Shown here: in pieces, positions 9,234 through 16,671 of the stretch
Numbering within the stretch: the first letter of the stretch is position 1
Layout of the letters: every line of letters begins with the position of its first letter
Source: JBBDWZ01 sp050732575
GTDB lineage: Bacteria; Gemmatimonadota; Gemmatimonadetes; Longimicrobiales; RSA9
Direction of reading: 5' to 3'
DNA: 25,312 bases
Assembly: GCA_050732575.1 (NCBI GenBank)
Contig: JBOHRF010000048.1
Span: 1 to 25,312 of the forward strand
The notes under the pieces: model-generated
What the model saw: only the letters and a program-made list of their open reading frames with translations
The model's database searches: none
Told to the model about the DNA's origin: nothing
Made by a program: the position numbers and the translations under genes

Positions 9234-9781
9234 CGCCTAGCCGGCCCCCCCTGCAGCTTGGCAGAATCGAGCGCCGGCGCAGGCTGGAACGCGGCCGGCA
9301 GCGCGGTGCCGGTGGCCGGTCCTGTCACCGTGACGATCTGGGCGCGCAGCGGACCCAGGATGCCGAGCAGTTCGTTCTTCTCGGCGGCCGGCACACCCAG
9401 CTGGTCCATTGTTGCGGTGAGGTTCTCGACCAGGGCGTCGAACTCGCCATCGGTAACGCCCATGTTGGTGTGTGCGGTCGGCATGTCGCGGCCGGTGTAA
9501 TCGCACGGCCCACCGGTCGCATTGCAGACCTGCTCGATCAGGTGAAAACGAAGCCGGGGGATATCGCTTTTCGCGAACTTCTTGTTGATGCGAGTGTCCG
9601 CGGCCGAACGGCCTATGAACGAATCGACCACGGTCGTGATCGCGGTGAGGCCGCCCAGCCGGTCATACAGCGAAGCCGGTGCCGTTGCCGTCGTGTCGGC
9701 CGCTTGATCGGGTGGCGGAGCATCGCCACCGCCGCAAGCCGCTACCGACAGCATCACCAATGAAGCGAGCCGTTTCCACAT
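9230..9781 (-). CDS. Lipoprotein group-1 truncated haemoglobin, 183 aa
   Basis: Truncated globin (2-on-2 fold, group I/trHbN-like) on a lipid anchor. Residues 1-16 are a signal peptide with lipobox V-A-A-C, followed by an acidic Pro/Ala/Thr linker. The globin starts at SLYDRLGGLTAITTVVDSF, with the CD1 Phe at about residue 69 (KKFAKSD), the GGPCDYTGRDM segment, and the proximal heme His104 in TAHTNMGVTDGEFDALVENL. The B10 position, usually Tyr in trHbN, appears to be Ile56 (DSFIGR). Two cysteines (about 86 and 93) sit near the E-helix. A C-terminal tail follows. GGGGAGG lies 5 nt before the ATG. Family members bind O2 or NO; an outer-membrane or periplasmic role in NO or oxygen chemistry is inference. 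Convergent with the lipoprotein gene across the inverted repeat. Confidence 0.88.
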   Translation of the reverse strand: MWKRLASLVMLSVAACGGGDAPPPDQAADTTATAPASLYDRLGGLTAITTVVDSFIGRSAADTRINKKFAKSDIPRLRFHLIEQVCNATGGPCDYTGRDMPTAHTNMGVTDGEFDALVENLTATMDQLGVPAAEKNELLGILGPLRAQIVTVTGPATGTALPAAFQPAPALDSAKLQGGPARR

Positions 9782-10194
9782 GCTTACCTCCCCGGTTTAC
9801 GTTGCTTGAATGATCGCGATCCCGCCGGCCGCGCGGCTGAATGTAAGAAACGTCGTATCCTGGATTGATGGATGGGCGACCGTTCACGTTCGCGTGGGCG
9901 CGCGCGAATGGCAAGCGAGGGATTTCGATTCCCGGATAGAAGCGAGGACGAGCGCTCTAGCCGACGCGAAACACCTGGCTCGACGATGCCATGACGCCTG
10001 CACCTCAACGGACCGCTCGAGTCGGTCACGGCCACGTCCACCACGCCAGCTGCTGTTGCGGCATCGATCACGGCCCTTTCCATCATCGTTGCCATCGATA
10101 GCGTCATGTTTATCCTCACTACGATTGGCAACGATGCCGTGGCGCACCATGACGCAGCGACATCTGATCCTGCACGCTCGAACCTCAACATCAT
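9782..10194. other. Non-coding stretch with a small hairpin
   Basis: No convincing gene between the haemoglobin start and the next promoter. Open frames exist on both strands but have erratic composition (Arg/Ser-rich, no recognisable motif). One hairpin is visible: CATCGTTGCCA (10084-10094) pairs with TGGCAACGATG (10126-10136) around a 31-nt loop. The stretch is less GC-extreme in places and may hold upstream control sites of the ParA operon or a decayed gene. Confidence 0.55.
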
Positions 10195-10222
10195 TTGAAA
10201 CTGCGTCCACATTCGTTACGAT
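10195..10222 (+). promoter_or_regulatory. Probable sigma70-type promoter of the ParA operon
   Basis: TTGAAA (10195-10200) and TACGAT (10217-10222) are separated by 16 nt, five and four matches to the -35 and -10 consensus. Transcription would start near 10229, about 78 nt before the favoured ATG at 10307, and it faces the four-gene ParA operon with no other promoter seen inside it. Confidence 0.55.
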
Positions 10223-10306
10223 GAACGGTGTATAGAAGTCATTCAGATGTTAAGGCGCATGCTGCGTGTTGGTACGCGTCCGAATCCGACTCGATGGAAG
10301 GTGCTG

Positions 10307-11518
10307 ATGGGCGAGGCTGCAGAGCATACTCCGGCCGGGGCAGGTAGCGCTTCGCCCGCGCCACCTGAGCCAACGGCCGAGAGTGAGCGGATTCTATTGT
10401 TGGAATGTCGTTTGGAGAAAGTGAGCTCGGCACTCGCGGAAACGCGCGCGGACGCAGACCGGTTGCGGGGCCGGCTGGCGGAAGCCGCGGCGCGGGAGGC
10501 CGATCATGCACGGCGCTACAGTTTTGTACATCAGGACCTGGCGGAAGCCCGGGCGGACGTCGCTTCCCTGCACGAGCGTCTGAACTGGTCGGAAGCATTG
10601 CGCGCCGAACTCGAGGGCCATCTGTTCGAGGCGGGTTCGGCCAGTGACGCAGCCGAGTTGATCCGGCTGCGCCGCGATGTGCTAAGCCAGCGCCAGCGCG
10701 CCCTGGTGGGCGAACAAACATCGGCGCGCCTGCGTGCGCGCGTTGACGAACTCCTCATTAGCCGCGAGACGCTGCTCACCCGTGTGGCCGAGTGGCAGTG
10801 GCTGGTGCAGAAGGGGAATCCCGGGGCGGTCGATCTGGGTGAGTTCATTGCCGAGCTGCGCCGGGACATCCTGGTACTCGAAAATCGAAACGCGGTTAGC
10901 GATCGGCAGGAATTGGCGTTGCGCGAGCTTCTCGTCCGAGCGGGCGTGGAGCCGCCGGTCGACCAGCAACCTGCAATCGCGGAAACTCCCCGCCCAAACA
11001 TCACAGAACCGTTTCGCACCGTGGAGGTGCCGGAAGCGACCACGTTCGAGGAGTTCCTCTCCATCGCCGGGGCCAGCAAAGCGCTGGGCGATTTCTATGA
11101 CGCGGAGCCGGACTGGGATCGGGAAGACAACGCGATCGAGCTGCCTGAAGCGCCGCACGACTCATTGCCGCTCGATCCACTGCCCTCCCCTGCATCGGTG
11201 GAAGAGCCGAAAGCCGTCGACTCTGCTATTACAGCAGCGTCGTATGGAAGGCTGATTCAGGCGCTCGAAGTCAATCCATCCCAACTCGCAGACCAGCTGC
11301 GCCCGGGGCTGGCAGATGCCGATCCGCGCGTTCGCCGCAGGGCGGTGCTGGCGGCGGCCACGGCCCGCAACCTGGCGCTTCGTCCGCTCCTCGATCCACT
11401 GCGTGATGATCCAGATCCGCACGTGCGTCGCGTAGTCCGCGAGGTGCTGCGCCACGCACCCGATGAGCCGTTCAACGCGCAGGAGAAAACCGTGGGTTTG
11501 GCGCCGGGGACGCGATAG
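10307..11518 (+). CDS. Coiled-coil protein with C-terminal HEAT-like repeats, 403 aa
   Basis: First gene of the ParA operon; no family recognised. After a short Pro/Ala-rich head, residues about 25-200 are almost unbroken charged heptads (ESERILLLECRLEKVSSALAE, DRLRGRLAEAAAREADHARR, ELIRLRRDVLSQRQRALVGE), a long coiled coil. An acidic, Pro-rich linker follows (about 205-305, including AEPDWDREDNAIELPEAP). The C-terminal ~80 residues resemble HEAT or PBS-lyase repeats: LADADPRVRRRAVLAAATAR and LRDDPDPHVRRVVREVLRHA. ATG 10307 has GGAAGG 5 nt upstream. An in-frame ATG at 10247 would add 20 basic residues but has no ribosome site. The domain mix suggests a scaffold or adaptor linking the ATPase to a cargo, which is inference. 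Confidence 0.82.
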   Translation: MGEAAEHTPAGAGSASPAPPEPTAESERILLLECRLEKVSSALAETRADADRLRGRLAEAAAREADHARRYSFVHQDLAEARADVASLHERLNWSEALRAELEGHLFEAGSASDAAELIRLRRDVLSQRQRALVGEQTSARLRARVDELLISRETLLTRVAEWQWLVQKGNPGAVDLGEFIAELRRDILVLENRNAVSDRQELALRELLVRAGVEPPVDQQPAIAETPRPNITEPFRTVEVPEATTFEEFLSIAGASKALGDFYDAEPDWDREDNAIELPEAPHDSLPLDPLPSPASVEEPKAVDSAITAASYGRLIQALEVNPSQLADQLRPGLADADPRVRRRAVLAAATARNLALRPLLDPLRDDPDPHVRRVVREVLRHAPDEPFNAQEKTVGLAPGTR

Positions 11519-11571
11519 GTGGAGGGCGCCCCCGAGCCCACCCGTAACCGTTCAAAGCGCAGAGTGACCTA

Positions 11572-12537
11572 GTGGAGATCCGCTATCGGAGACAACAGTT
11601 CGCCAGGCTTCTCGGGATCTCGGAACGGCATCTGGCCGAAGTGGATCGCCGGCCGGACCTGGCCCGCCTGGGTGGCGTGCCCGAGGAGTACGGCCCCATC
11701 CATCTCTCGGCCTATCGCGATGCGCTGGGCAGCCGGCCGCCCCGACATCCGGTGCGCCATCAACTCTTCCTGAACTTCAAGGGCGGCACGGGCAAAACGA
11801 GCTTGTCCGTTTCGTATGCGTACCGTCTGGCCGAGCTGGGGCACAAAGTCCTGCTGCTCGACCTCGACTCGCAGGGCCACGCCTCCCGACATCTGGGCAT
11901 CAAAGGCGAGGAGTGCGAGCGCACACTCTACGACGTGTTGATCAAGGGCGTGCCCATGAGTGACGTCCTCATCGATACGTACCTCCCCGAGTTCGACCTG
12001 CTGCCGGCAAACCTGGGGATGAGCACAGTGGATTTGGCACTGATGCCGTTGGCCGGACGGGAACACCGACTCAAGAAGGCCATGCGCACAGTATCTGACC
12101 GCTATGAGTTCGTGGTGATGGATGCGCCGCCCTCCTTTGGGCTGCTCAACCTCAACGCGCTCATGGCCGCCGATGACCTGATCGTTCCTGTGCTGCCCGA
12201 TTTTCTCTCCTTTCACGGGTTGAAACTACTTTTCGAGACGGTGGGCGAACTCGAGGAAGATCTCGGGCACACGCTGCAGCGGATCGTGATCCTGCTCAAC
12301 CAGTACAATCCCACGACGCGTATTGCGCAGGAAGCCAGGCGCGCGCTCGAAACGCACTATCCGGAGTTTCTGTGCAAGACCGTAATTCGGCAGTGCACGC
12401 AGTTCGCGCAGGCTTCCAGTGAAGGGCTGCCCATTTCCGCGTACGCTCCGCGCTGCAAGGGAGCGCAGGACATCGATGACCTGGTCGCAATGATGAAGAG
12501 TTCCCCCATTGAAGAGGTGAAGGAGAAGAGCGCGTGA
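11572..12537 (+). CDS. ParA-family ATPase with N-terminal HTH, 321 aa
   Basis: Deviant-Walker ParA/MinD-type ATPase. Residues 7-24 (RQQFARLLGISERHLAEV) look like a helix-turn-helix, as in the N-terminal extension of type Ia ParA and RepA proteins. Walker A is NFKGGTGKTS, with signature Lys70 and Lys75; A' is LLLDLDSQGHASRHLG; Walker B is FVVMDAPPSFG around Asp184. The C-terminal part (ILLNQYNPTTRIAQEARRAL, QASSEGLPISAY) is also family-typical. Start GTG 11572 has no strong Shine-Dalgarno and lies 53 nt after the previous stop. Such ATPases form nucleotide-dependent dimers on nucleoid DNA and position plasmids, protein arrays or organelles. No ParB or parS is visible, so this is an orphan whose partner is probably one of the coiled-coil neighbours. 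Confidence 0.93.
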   Translation: MEIRYRRQQFARLLGISERHLAEVDRRPDLARLGGVPEEYGPIHLSAYRDALGSRPPRHPVRHQLFLNFKGGTGKTSLSVSYAYRLAELGHKVLLLDLDSQGHASRHLGIKGEECERTLYDVLIKGVPMSDVLIDTYLPEFDLLPANLGMSTVDLALMPLAGREHRLKKAMRTVSDRYEFVVMDAPPSFGLLNLNALMAADDLIVPVLPDFLSFHGLKLLFETVGELEEDLGHTLQRIVILLNQYNPTTRIAQEARRALETHYPEFLCKTVIRQCTQFAQASSEGLPISAYAPRCKGAQDIDDLVAMMKSSPIEEVKEKSA

Positions 12538-13439
12538 AAAGCGGCTTCGAAGCCAGTGTGCCTACCCGCAAACCAAAGACGCAGATTGGTCGCGTGCTGA
12601 CCGAGCTGACCGCCCAATCTGCCGCACCGGAGCCCCAAACAACCGAGGAGGATGCGGTCCGCGAGCTGGTACAGGACACTGCGGAACTGGCCGTCTCGGT
12701 ACCGGCCAGCGAGGTCGTGCCGGCTCCACGTCAGCGTGGGGTTGCGGAGCCCGCGGCCCGGGTGCGCGCGCCGATTGTATTGCATCAGGACCCGGCCACG
12801 CGCGTCTTAGGTGATTGGGAGCGTCTGGCCGCACTGCGTCAGCGACTCGCCGACGCAGCCGAACCTCAATCGCCGGGCAGCGAGCCGCAACACACGGCAG
12901 CCGCGGTCCGCAAAGTCATCGACGATCTGCGCGCCCGCCTGGCCGCGGCCCTCAGCGATCGCTCGGAATTCGAGCGCACGCTGGAGACCACGCGCGCTGC
13001 GCTCACGCGCGCCGAGACCGAGCTCGAGCACGAACGAAGGATCCGCACCCACATCGAGTCTCAGGCAGACGAACGCGAGAAGGTCGCCGTGCAGGCCGTT
13101 GCGGAGGCGGAAGCACTGGCCGCCGAGCGCGATCTCGTGATCGGCGAGCTGGCCGAACGGCTTCGCCTGGAGAACGAACAAAGTTCGCTGTTGGCCGAGG
13201 CGGAGGCCGCGCTCACCCGGCACCGCACCGCAAACGAAGCCGCCGCGCGCGAGGTTGCGGCACTGCGCGACCTGCGTTCCGCGGAAGTCGACGACCTGGA
13301 AACCCGGCTCCAGGCCGAAACAGCCGAGCGCTCCAAACTCGAAATTCGTTGCCGCGAGTTGGTGTCGCAGGTCGCGCGTCTGTCGGAGACGGCCGAGGCG
13401 CTCGACGCCATCAAGGAGATGGTCAGTCCGAGGAGATAA
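12534..13439 (+). CDS. Long coiled-coil protein, putative ParA partner, 301 aa
   Basis: GTG 12534 overlaps the ParA stop by 4 nt (GTGA), with AGGAG upstream, so the two proteins are made together. The N-terminus is short and basic (KSGFEASVPTRKPKTQIGRVL). In ParB, ParG and McdB-type partners, a basic N-terminal peptide stimulates the ParA ATPase, and this one could do the same. A disordered Pro/Glu-rich stretch follows (about 30-90). From about 120 to 295 the sequence is continuous Ala/Glu/Arg heptads (RAALTRAETELEHERRIRTH, AEREL-like repeats, LETRLQAETAERSKLEIRCR), a very long coiled coil. No enzymatic motif. It carries no HTH, so it is not a classical ParB. Its stop codon gives TAACGGAT. 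Confidence 0.83.
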   Translation: MKSGFEASVPTRKPKTQIGRVLTELTAQSAAPEPQTTEEDAVRELVQDTAELAVSVPASEVVPAPRQRGVAEPAARVRAPIVLHQDPATRVLGDWERLAALRQRLADAAEPQSPGSEPQHTAAAVRKVIDDLRARLAAALSDRSEFERTLETTRAALTRAETELEHERRIRTHIESQADEREKVAVQAVAEAEALAAERDLVIGELAERLRLENEQSSLLAEAEAALTRHRTANEAAAREVAALRDLRSAEVDDLETRLQAETAERSKLEIRCRELVSQVARLSETAEALDAIKEMVSPRR

Positions 13440-13473
13440 CGGATCAGAACTTTCGACTCCAGGAACATTCGAG

Positions 13474-14379
13474 ATGGCGCTGTCATTGCCCCCTGCCAAG
13501 CTGATGCGTGCCGGAAAGGACAACGCAGATCTAGTCCATAACGAATTGACCAAAGTGATGGCGTATCGGGCAGGCGCGCCCTCGACCTATTCCTTCTACG
13601 AGGAAATCGATACCTGGCTTGGGCCCTGGGGCAACAAAGGCTATCCGCTCGGCTACGGCAAGTTCTACAACATGGCATTCTCGGAGAACGAGAAGCTGGC
13701 CGCCAATCCGGTCACGCGCGACTGGCTGCGTAACACGACTGTGCGTTTGCAAGAGCTGCTGCGCGACTGGATCGTGGGCCAGGTCCGGGCCGGTGCCATC
13801 CATTTGATGAGCGAAGCCAGCCTGCGCAAAGCGGCGTTCGACAGTCATCCCGTTGCCTACACGGAATCCGGTCTCGCCACTGTGGCACTGGTCGCGCCCG
13901 AGTTGATTCCCATCATCGTCAGCATACCGGGCGCCGAGTTCCATCCCAAAAGCAAGAACTTCGGTCGCACCATCGACCAGATCGTCCAAACCATCGGTCG
14001 GGTTGCGCCGCAGGTGCTGGGCGGTGCAGCCGCGGCCGCGGCCGGCCCCGCACACACCGGCCTGTTTGCCCGCGCGGCCCAGCGCGATCAGCGTGCCTTC
14101 CTCGATGAGCTGGCCTTGGCCCGCGAGTTGACTGATTTGAAGATTCAGATCAGGCGTGGTGACTTCGATGACCTGGACGCACTCGACCTGCTGCTCAGCC
14201 GCCTGCGTTTGCGGGAGTTCCCCGATCAAGGCTGGGCGCGCGCCGCCGGCGAAGTGGTGGAAGCGGCGGAACAGCGCAGGCGCTGGCTGCTCGACTACTA
14301 TCGTGGACTGCTGCCACGCTCACCCGCATTGCTGAAACAAATGCAGGAGCGGTACCCCAACCACCGCTTGACGCCCTAA
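13474..14379 (+). CDS. Unassigned 301-aa protein of the ParA operon
   Basis: No family recognised. The first 100 residues are aromatic-rich and look conserved in style: TYSFYEEIDTWLGPWGNKGYPLGYGKFYNMAFSENEK, ending with a helical RLQELLRDWIVGQVRAG. The middle has a hydrophobic stretch (GLATVALVAPELIPIIVSIPGAEFH) that could be a buried strand pair or a membrane-contacting segment. Next comes an Ala-rich helix (VLGGAAAAAAGPAH), and the C-terminal 100 residues are amphipathic helices rich in Arg/Glu (LARELTDLKIQIRRGDFDDLDALDLLLSRLRLREF). ATG 13474 has AGGA about 10 nt upstream and lies 34 nt after the coiled-coil gene; the frame is open upstream but is shadow. It is the best candidate for the cargo or cargo adaptor of the ParA system, purely from context. 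Confidence 0.82.
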   Translation: MALSLPPAKLMRAGKDNADLVHNELTKVMAYRAGAPSTYSFYEEIDTWLGPWGNKGYPLGYGKFYNMAFSENEKLAANPVTRDWLRNTTVRLQELLRDWIVGQVRAGAIHLMSEASLRKAAFDSHPVAYTESGLATVALVAPELIPIIVSIPGAEFHPKSKNFGRTIDQIVQTIGRVAPQVLGGAAAAAAGPAHTGLFARAAQRDQRAFLDELALARELTDLKIQIRRGDFDDLDALDLLLSRLRLREFPDQGWARAAGEVVEAAEQRRRWLLDYYRGLLPRSPALLKQMQERYPNHRLTP

Positions 14380-14402
14380 TCGCGACCATCACCAGAACGA
14401 AA

Positions 14403-14430
14403 GGTGACGGTGACGGTGAAGATGACGGTG
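14403..14430 (+). repeat. Degenerate GGTGAC hexamer tandem repeat
   Basis: About 4.7 copies of a 6-bp unit (GGTGAC, GGTGAC, GGTGAA, GATGAC, GGTG) shortly after the last gene of the ParA operon. An upstream ACCATCACC (from 14385) can pair with GGTGACGGT with one G-U, so a weak 3' hairpin is possible. No T-tract follows. Confidence 0.6.
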
Positions 14431-14520
14431 CAGGAATGCTTCTTCACATCATCGAGGAGCCGTTGCGGTGCGTAACACCCTGTCCTAAGCTTGCCGTCAA
14501 TACCTGCCCAGGAGCCGATC

Positions 14521-16419
14521 ATGCTTCGTTATTACGTCCGCTCGCCGCGGTTAGCTGCCACCGCACTGGCCGTTCTGCTGTTGCCGGCTCTCAGTCGAGT
14601 CAACGCGCAACAGCCAGCCTTCGAGGTCAGGGCCAATTACGTCAAACGGGATTACATGGTCCCCATGCGCGACGGCGTGAAGCTATTCACCATCATCTAC
14701 TCGCCGCGCGATACGACGCGCAGTTATCCCATCCTTCTGGTTCGCACTCCCTATTCGATCCGACCGTACGAGCCGGACGTGTATCGGCCCATGCTGGGTC
14801 CGTCAGCGGAATTCGATCGTGATGGCTTTGTCTTCGTCTTCCAGGACGTGCGCGGCAAGTTCCGATCGGAGGGCGAATTCGAGGTGATGCGCCCGTTCAA
14901 GCCGAACAAGCGCGGCCCGAAAGACGTGGATGAGAGCAGCGACACGTATGACACGATCGAGTGGCTGCTGGCCAATCAGCGTGGCCATAACGGCCGGGTC
15001 GGGATGTGGGGTGTTTCCTATCCGGGCTGGCAAACGGTGATGGGCATGATGAACCCGCACCCTGCGCTCAAGGCTGCCTCACCGCAGGCTTCACCATCGG
15101 ACATGTTTCTGGGCGATGATTTTCACCACAACGGTGCGTTTCGCCTGATGTACGCGTTCAGCTGGCTGGCCGGAAACGCGCGCACGCGCACCGGCCAGGG
15201 CACTACCGGCGGTGGCGGTTTCAGTCCTGGCACACCGGATGGTTATCGCTTCTTTATGGAGGCGGGTGCGCCCGCGCGCATCGATTCGCTTTACTTCCAG
15301 GGGACGGTGCCCGCCTGGAACGACTTCATGAAGCATCCGAACTACGATCAGTACTGGCAGGCGCAGAATGTCCTCAAGGACCTGGACAAGGTACCGGCTG
15401 AACTTCCGATTCTGAACGTGGCCGGCTGGTTTGACGCGGAGGACTTTTACGGCCCAACCAGCATTTACTACACGCTGGAGAAGCTGCATCCGAGAAACCG
15501 CAGCGTTCTGGCCATCGGTCCGTGGCTGCACGGCGGCTGGAACAGCATGCCTGGAGATGCACTTGGCAACATCCGGTTCGGATCGCAAACCAGTCGCCAC
15601 TTCCAGACCGAAGTGCAGTTCCCGTTCTTTCAGTGCCATCTCAAGGACCGCTGCGGCCAGCCGCTGCCCGAGGCAACCGTGTTCGAGACGGGCAGCAACG
15701 TCTGGCGCGCCTATGAGGCATGGCCGCCGAAAATCGCGCAGGAACGCAAGCTCTACTTCCACGACCACGGCAAGCTCTCCTTCGAGCCGCCGCGCGCTGG
15801 CGGCTTCGACGAATACGTGCACGATCCCAACAAGCCCGTGCCATTCAGTGCGGAGACGCGCATGACGCAGGGGCATCTCTGGATGATCGAGGATCAGCGC
15901 TTTGCCGCGTCCCGGCCCGATGTGCTGGTCTACCAAAGTGATCCTCTGACCGAAGACGTAACGATTGCCGGTTCGATCATCGCTAACCTGTTCAGTTCTA
16001 CCAGTGGTACCGATGCCGACTGGGTGGTCAAGCTGATCGACGTTCTGCCCGGCGATACGCCCAACAACGAGCCCAACCCGGCAGGCGTTCGCATGGGCCA
16101 TTTCCAGATGCTTCTGGCCGGCGAGGTGTTTCGTGCCAAGTACCGCGGGAGCTACGAAAAACCAGCGCCGCTCGTGCCTGGACAGGTGACGCACATCGCG
16201 TTCGATCTGCGCGACCGATACCACACATTCAAGAAAGGGCATCGCATCCAGGTGCAGGTGCAGAGCAGCTGGTTCCCGGTTATCGACCGGAATCCGGGGA
16301 CGTTCACCGATATCTACCACGCTCAGCCGTCCGAGTATCGCAAGACCACGCAGCGCGTGTATCGATCACCAGAACAAGCGTCACATCTGCTGGTGCGAGT
16401 CTTACGTCCCATCACGTAA
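14521..16419 (+). CDS. CocE/NonD hydrolase, probable alpha-amino-acid ester hydrolase
   Basis: Secreted serine hydrolase, 632 aa. A signal peptide (LAATALAVLLLPALSRVNAQ) precedes an X-Pro-dipeptidyl-peptidase-type (S15) alpha/beta domain and a C-terminal jelly-roll (from about residue 410). The triad is Ser166 (WGVSYPGW), Asp305 (GWFDAEDFYGP) and His337 (GPWLHGGW). The D-x-E-D pattern (Asp305, Glu307, Asp308) plus GDDFHHNG (Asp199/200) matches the carboxylate cluster of Xanthomonas and Acetobacter alpha-amino-acid ester hydrolases (Asp208, Glu309, Asp310 in X. citri). That cluster binds the free amino group of substrates such as ampicillin or amino-acid esters. This is more specific than cocaine-esterase-like. 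AGGAG lies 6 nt before ATG 14521. A weak promoter (TTGCGG-17-TAAGCT, from 14463) may drive it. The stop gives TAACGGAT. Confidence 0.9.
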   Translation: MLRYYVRSPRLAATALAVLLLPALSRVNAQQPAFEVRANYVKRDYMVPMRDGVKLFTIIYSPRDTTRSYPILLVRTPYSIRPYEPDVYRPMLGPSAEFDRDGFVFVFQDVRGKFRSEGEFEVMRPFKPNKRGPKDVDESSDTYDTIEWLLANQRGHNGRVGMWGVSYPGWQTVMGMMNPHPALKAASPQASPSDMFLGDDFHHNGAFRLMYAFSWLAGNARTRTGQGTTGGGGFSPGTPDGYRFFMEAGAPARIDSLYFQGTVPAWNDFMKHPNYDQYWQAQNVLKDLDKVPAELPILNVAGWFDAEDFYGPTSIYYTLEKLHPRNRSVLAIGPWLHGGWNSMPGDALGNIRFGSQTSRHFQTEVQFPFFQCHLKDRCGQPLPEATVFETGSNVWRAYEAWPPKIAQERKLYFHDHGKLSFEPPRAGGFDEYVHDPNKPVPFSAETRMTQGHLWMIEDQRFAASRPDVLVYQSDPLTEDVTIAGSIIANLFSSTSGTDADWVVKLIDVLPGDTPNNEPNPAGVRMGHFQMLLAGEVFRAKYRGSYEKPAPLVPGQVTHIAFDLRDRYHTFKKGHRIQVQVQSSWFPVIDRNPGTFTDIYHAQPSEYRKTTQRVYRSPEQASHLLVRVLRPIT

Positions 16420-16500
16420 CGGATGAACGGACGAGCACGAGCACGCCTACGACCACGACGACGATTCGGGTAGATCGTGGTCGCAGTCGTAGGCGTGGTC
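16417..16500. terminator. Intergenic hairpin at the hydrolase stop, TAACGGA family
   Basis: Starts with the stop codon itself (TAACGGATGAACGGACGAGC). Arms 16442-16465 and 16474-16497 pair in 21 of 24 positions around an 8-nt loop; they consist of CACGCCTACGACCACG-like sequence. It shares AACGGACGAGCACGAG with the hairpin near 23.3 kb. Likely a 3'-end or terminator structure for the hydrolase gene. No T-tract. Confidence 0.65.
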
Positions 16501-16671
16501 GTTCTGAGGTTGGACTGGAGGGACGGCCGAAGTCGCATCAGCTTGTGGCCGCAAGCCTTCCAGCTCTCGGGCAATCGTTTCACACTAGGCGCACGAGAGT
16601 CCTCGGACTTGTGCGGCTCGAGACTGCGCGTGTAGATAGAATCGTACTGTCCCCCGTGGGGTGAGGCGCAC

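Noticed and set aside
9784..10212. 142-aa minus-strand frame, with GAGGAT before an internal ATG (10110)
   Set aside because: A short plausible start (MTLSMATMMERAVIDAATAAG) soon becomes Arg/Ser-rich without pattern; no family resemblance, so not called.
15091..16320. 409-aa open frame on the minus strand
   Set aside because: Antisense to the CocE/NonD hydrolase, whose triad and signal peptide are clear.
16609..16642. TTGTGC/TAGAAT as a promoter for the BNR lipoprotein
   Set aside because: Spacer of 22 nt is too long for a sigma70 promoter.
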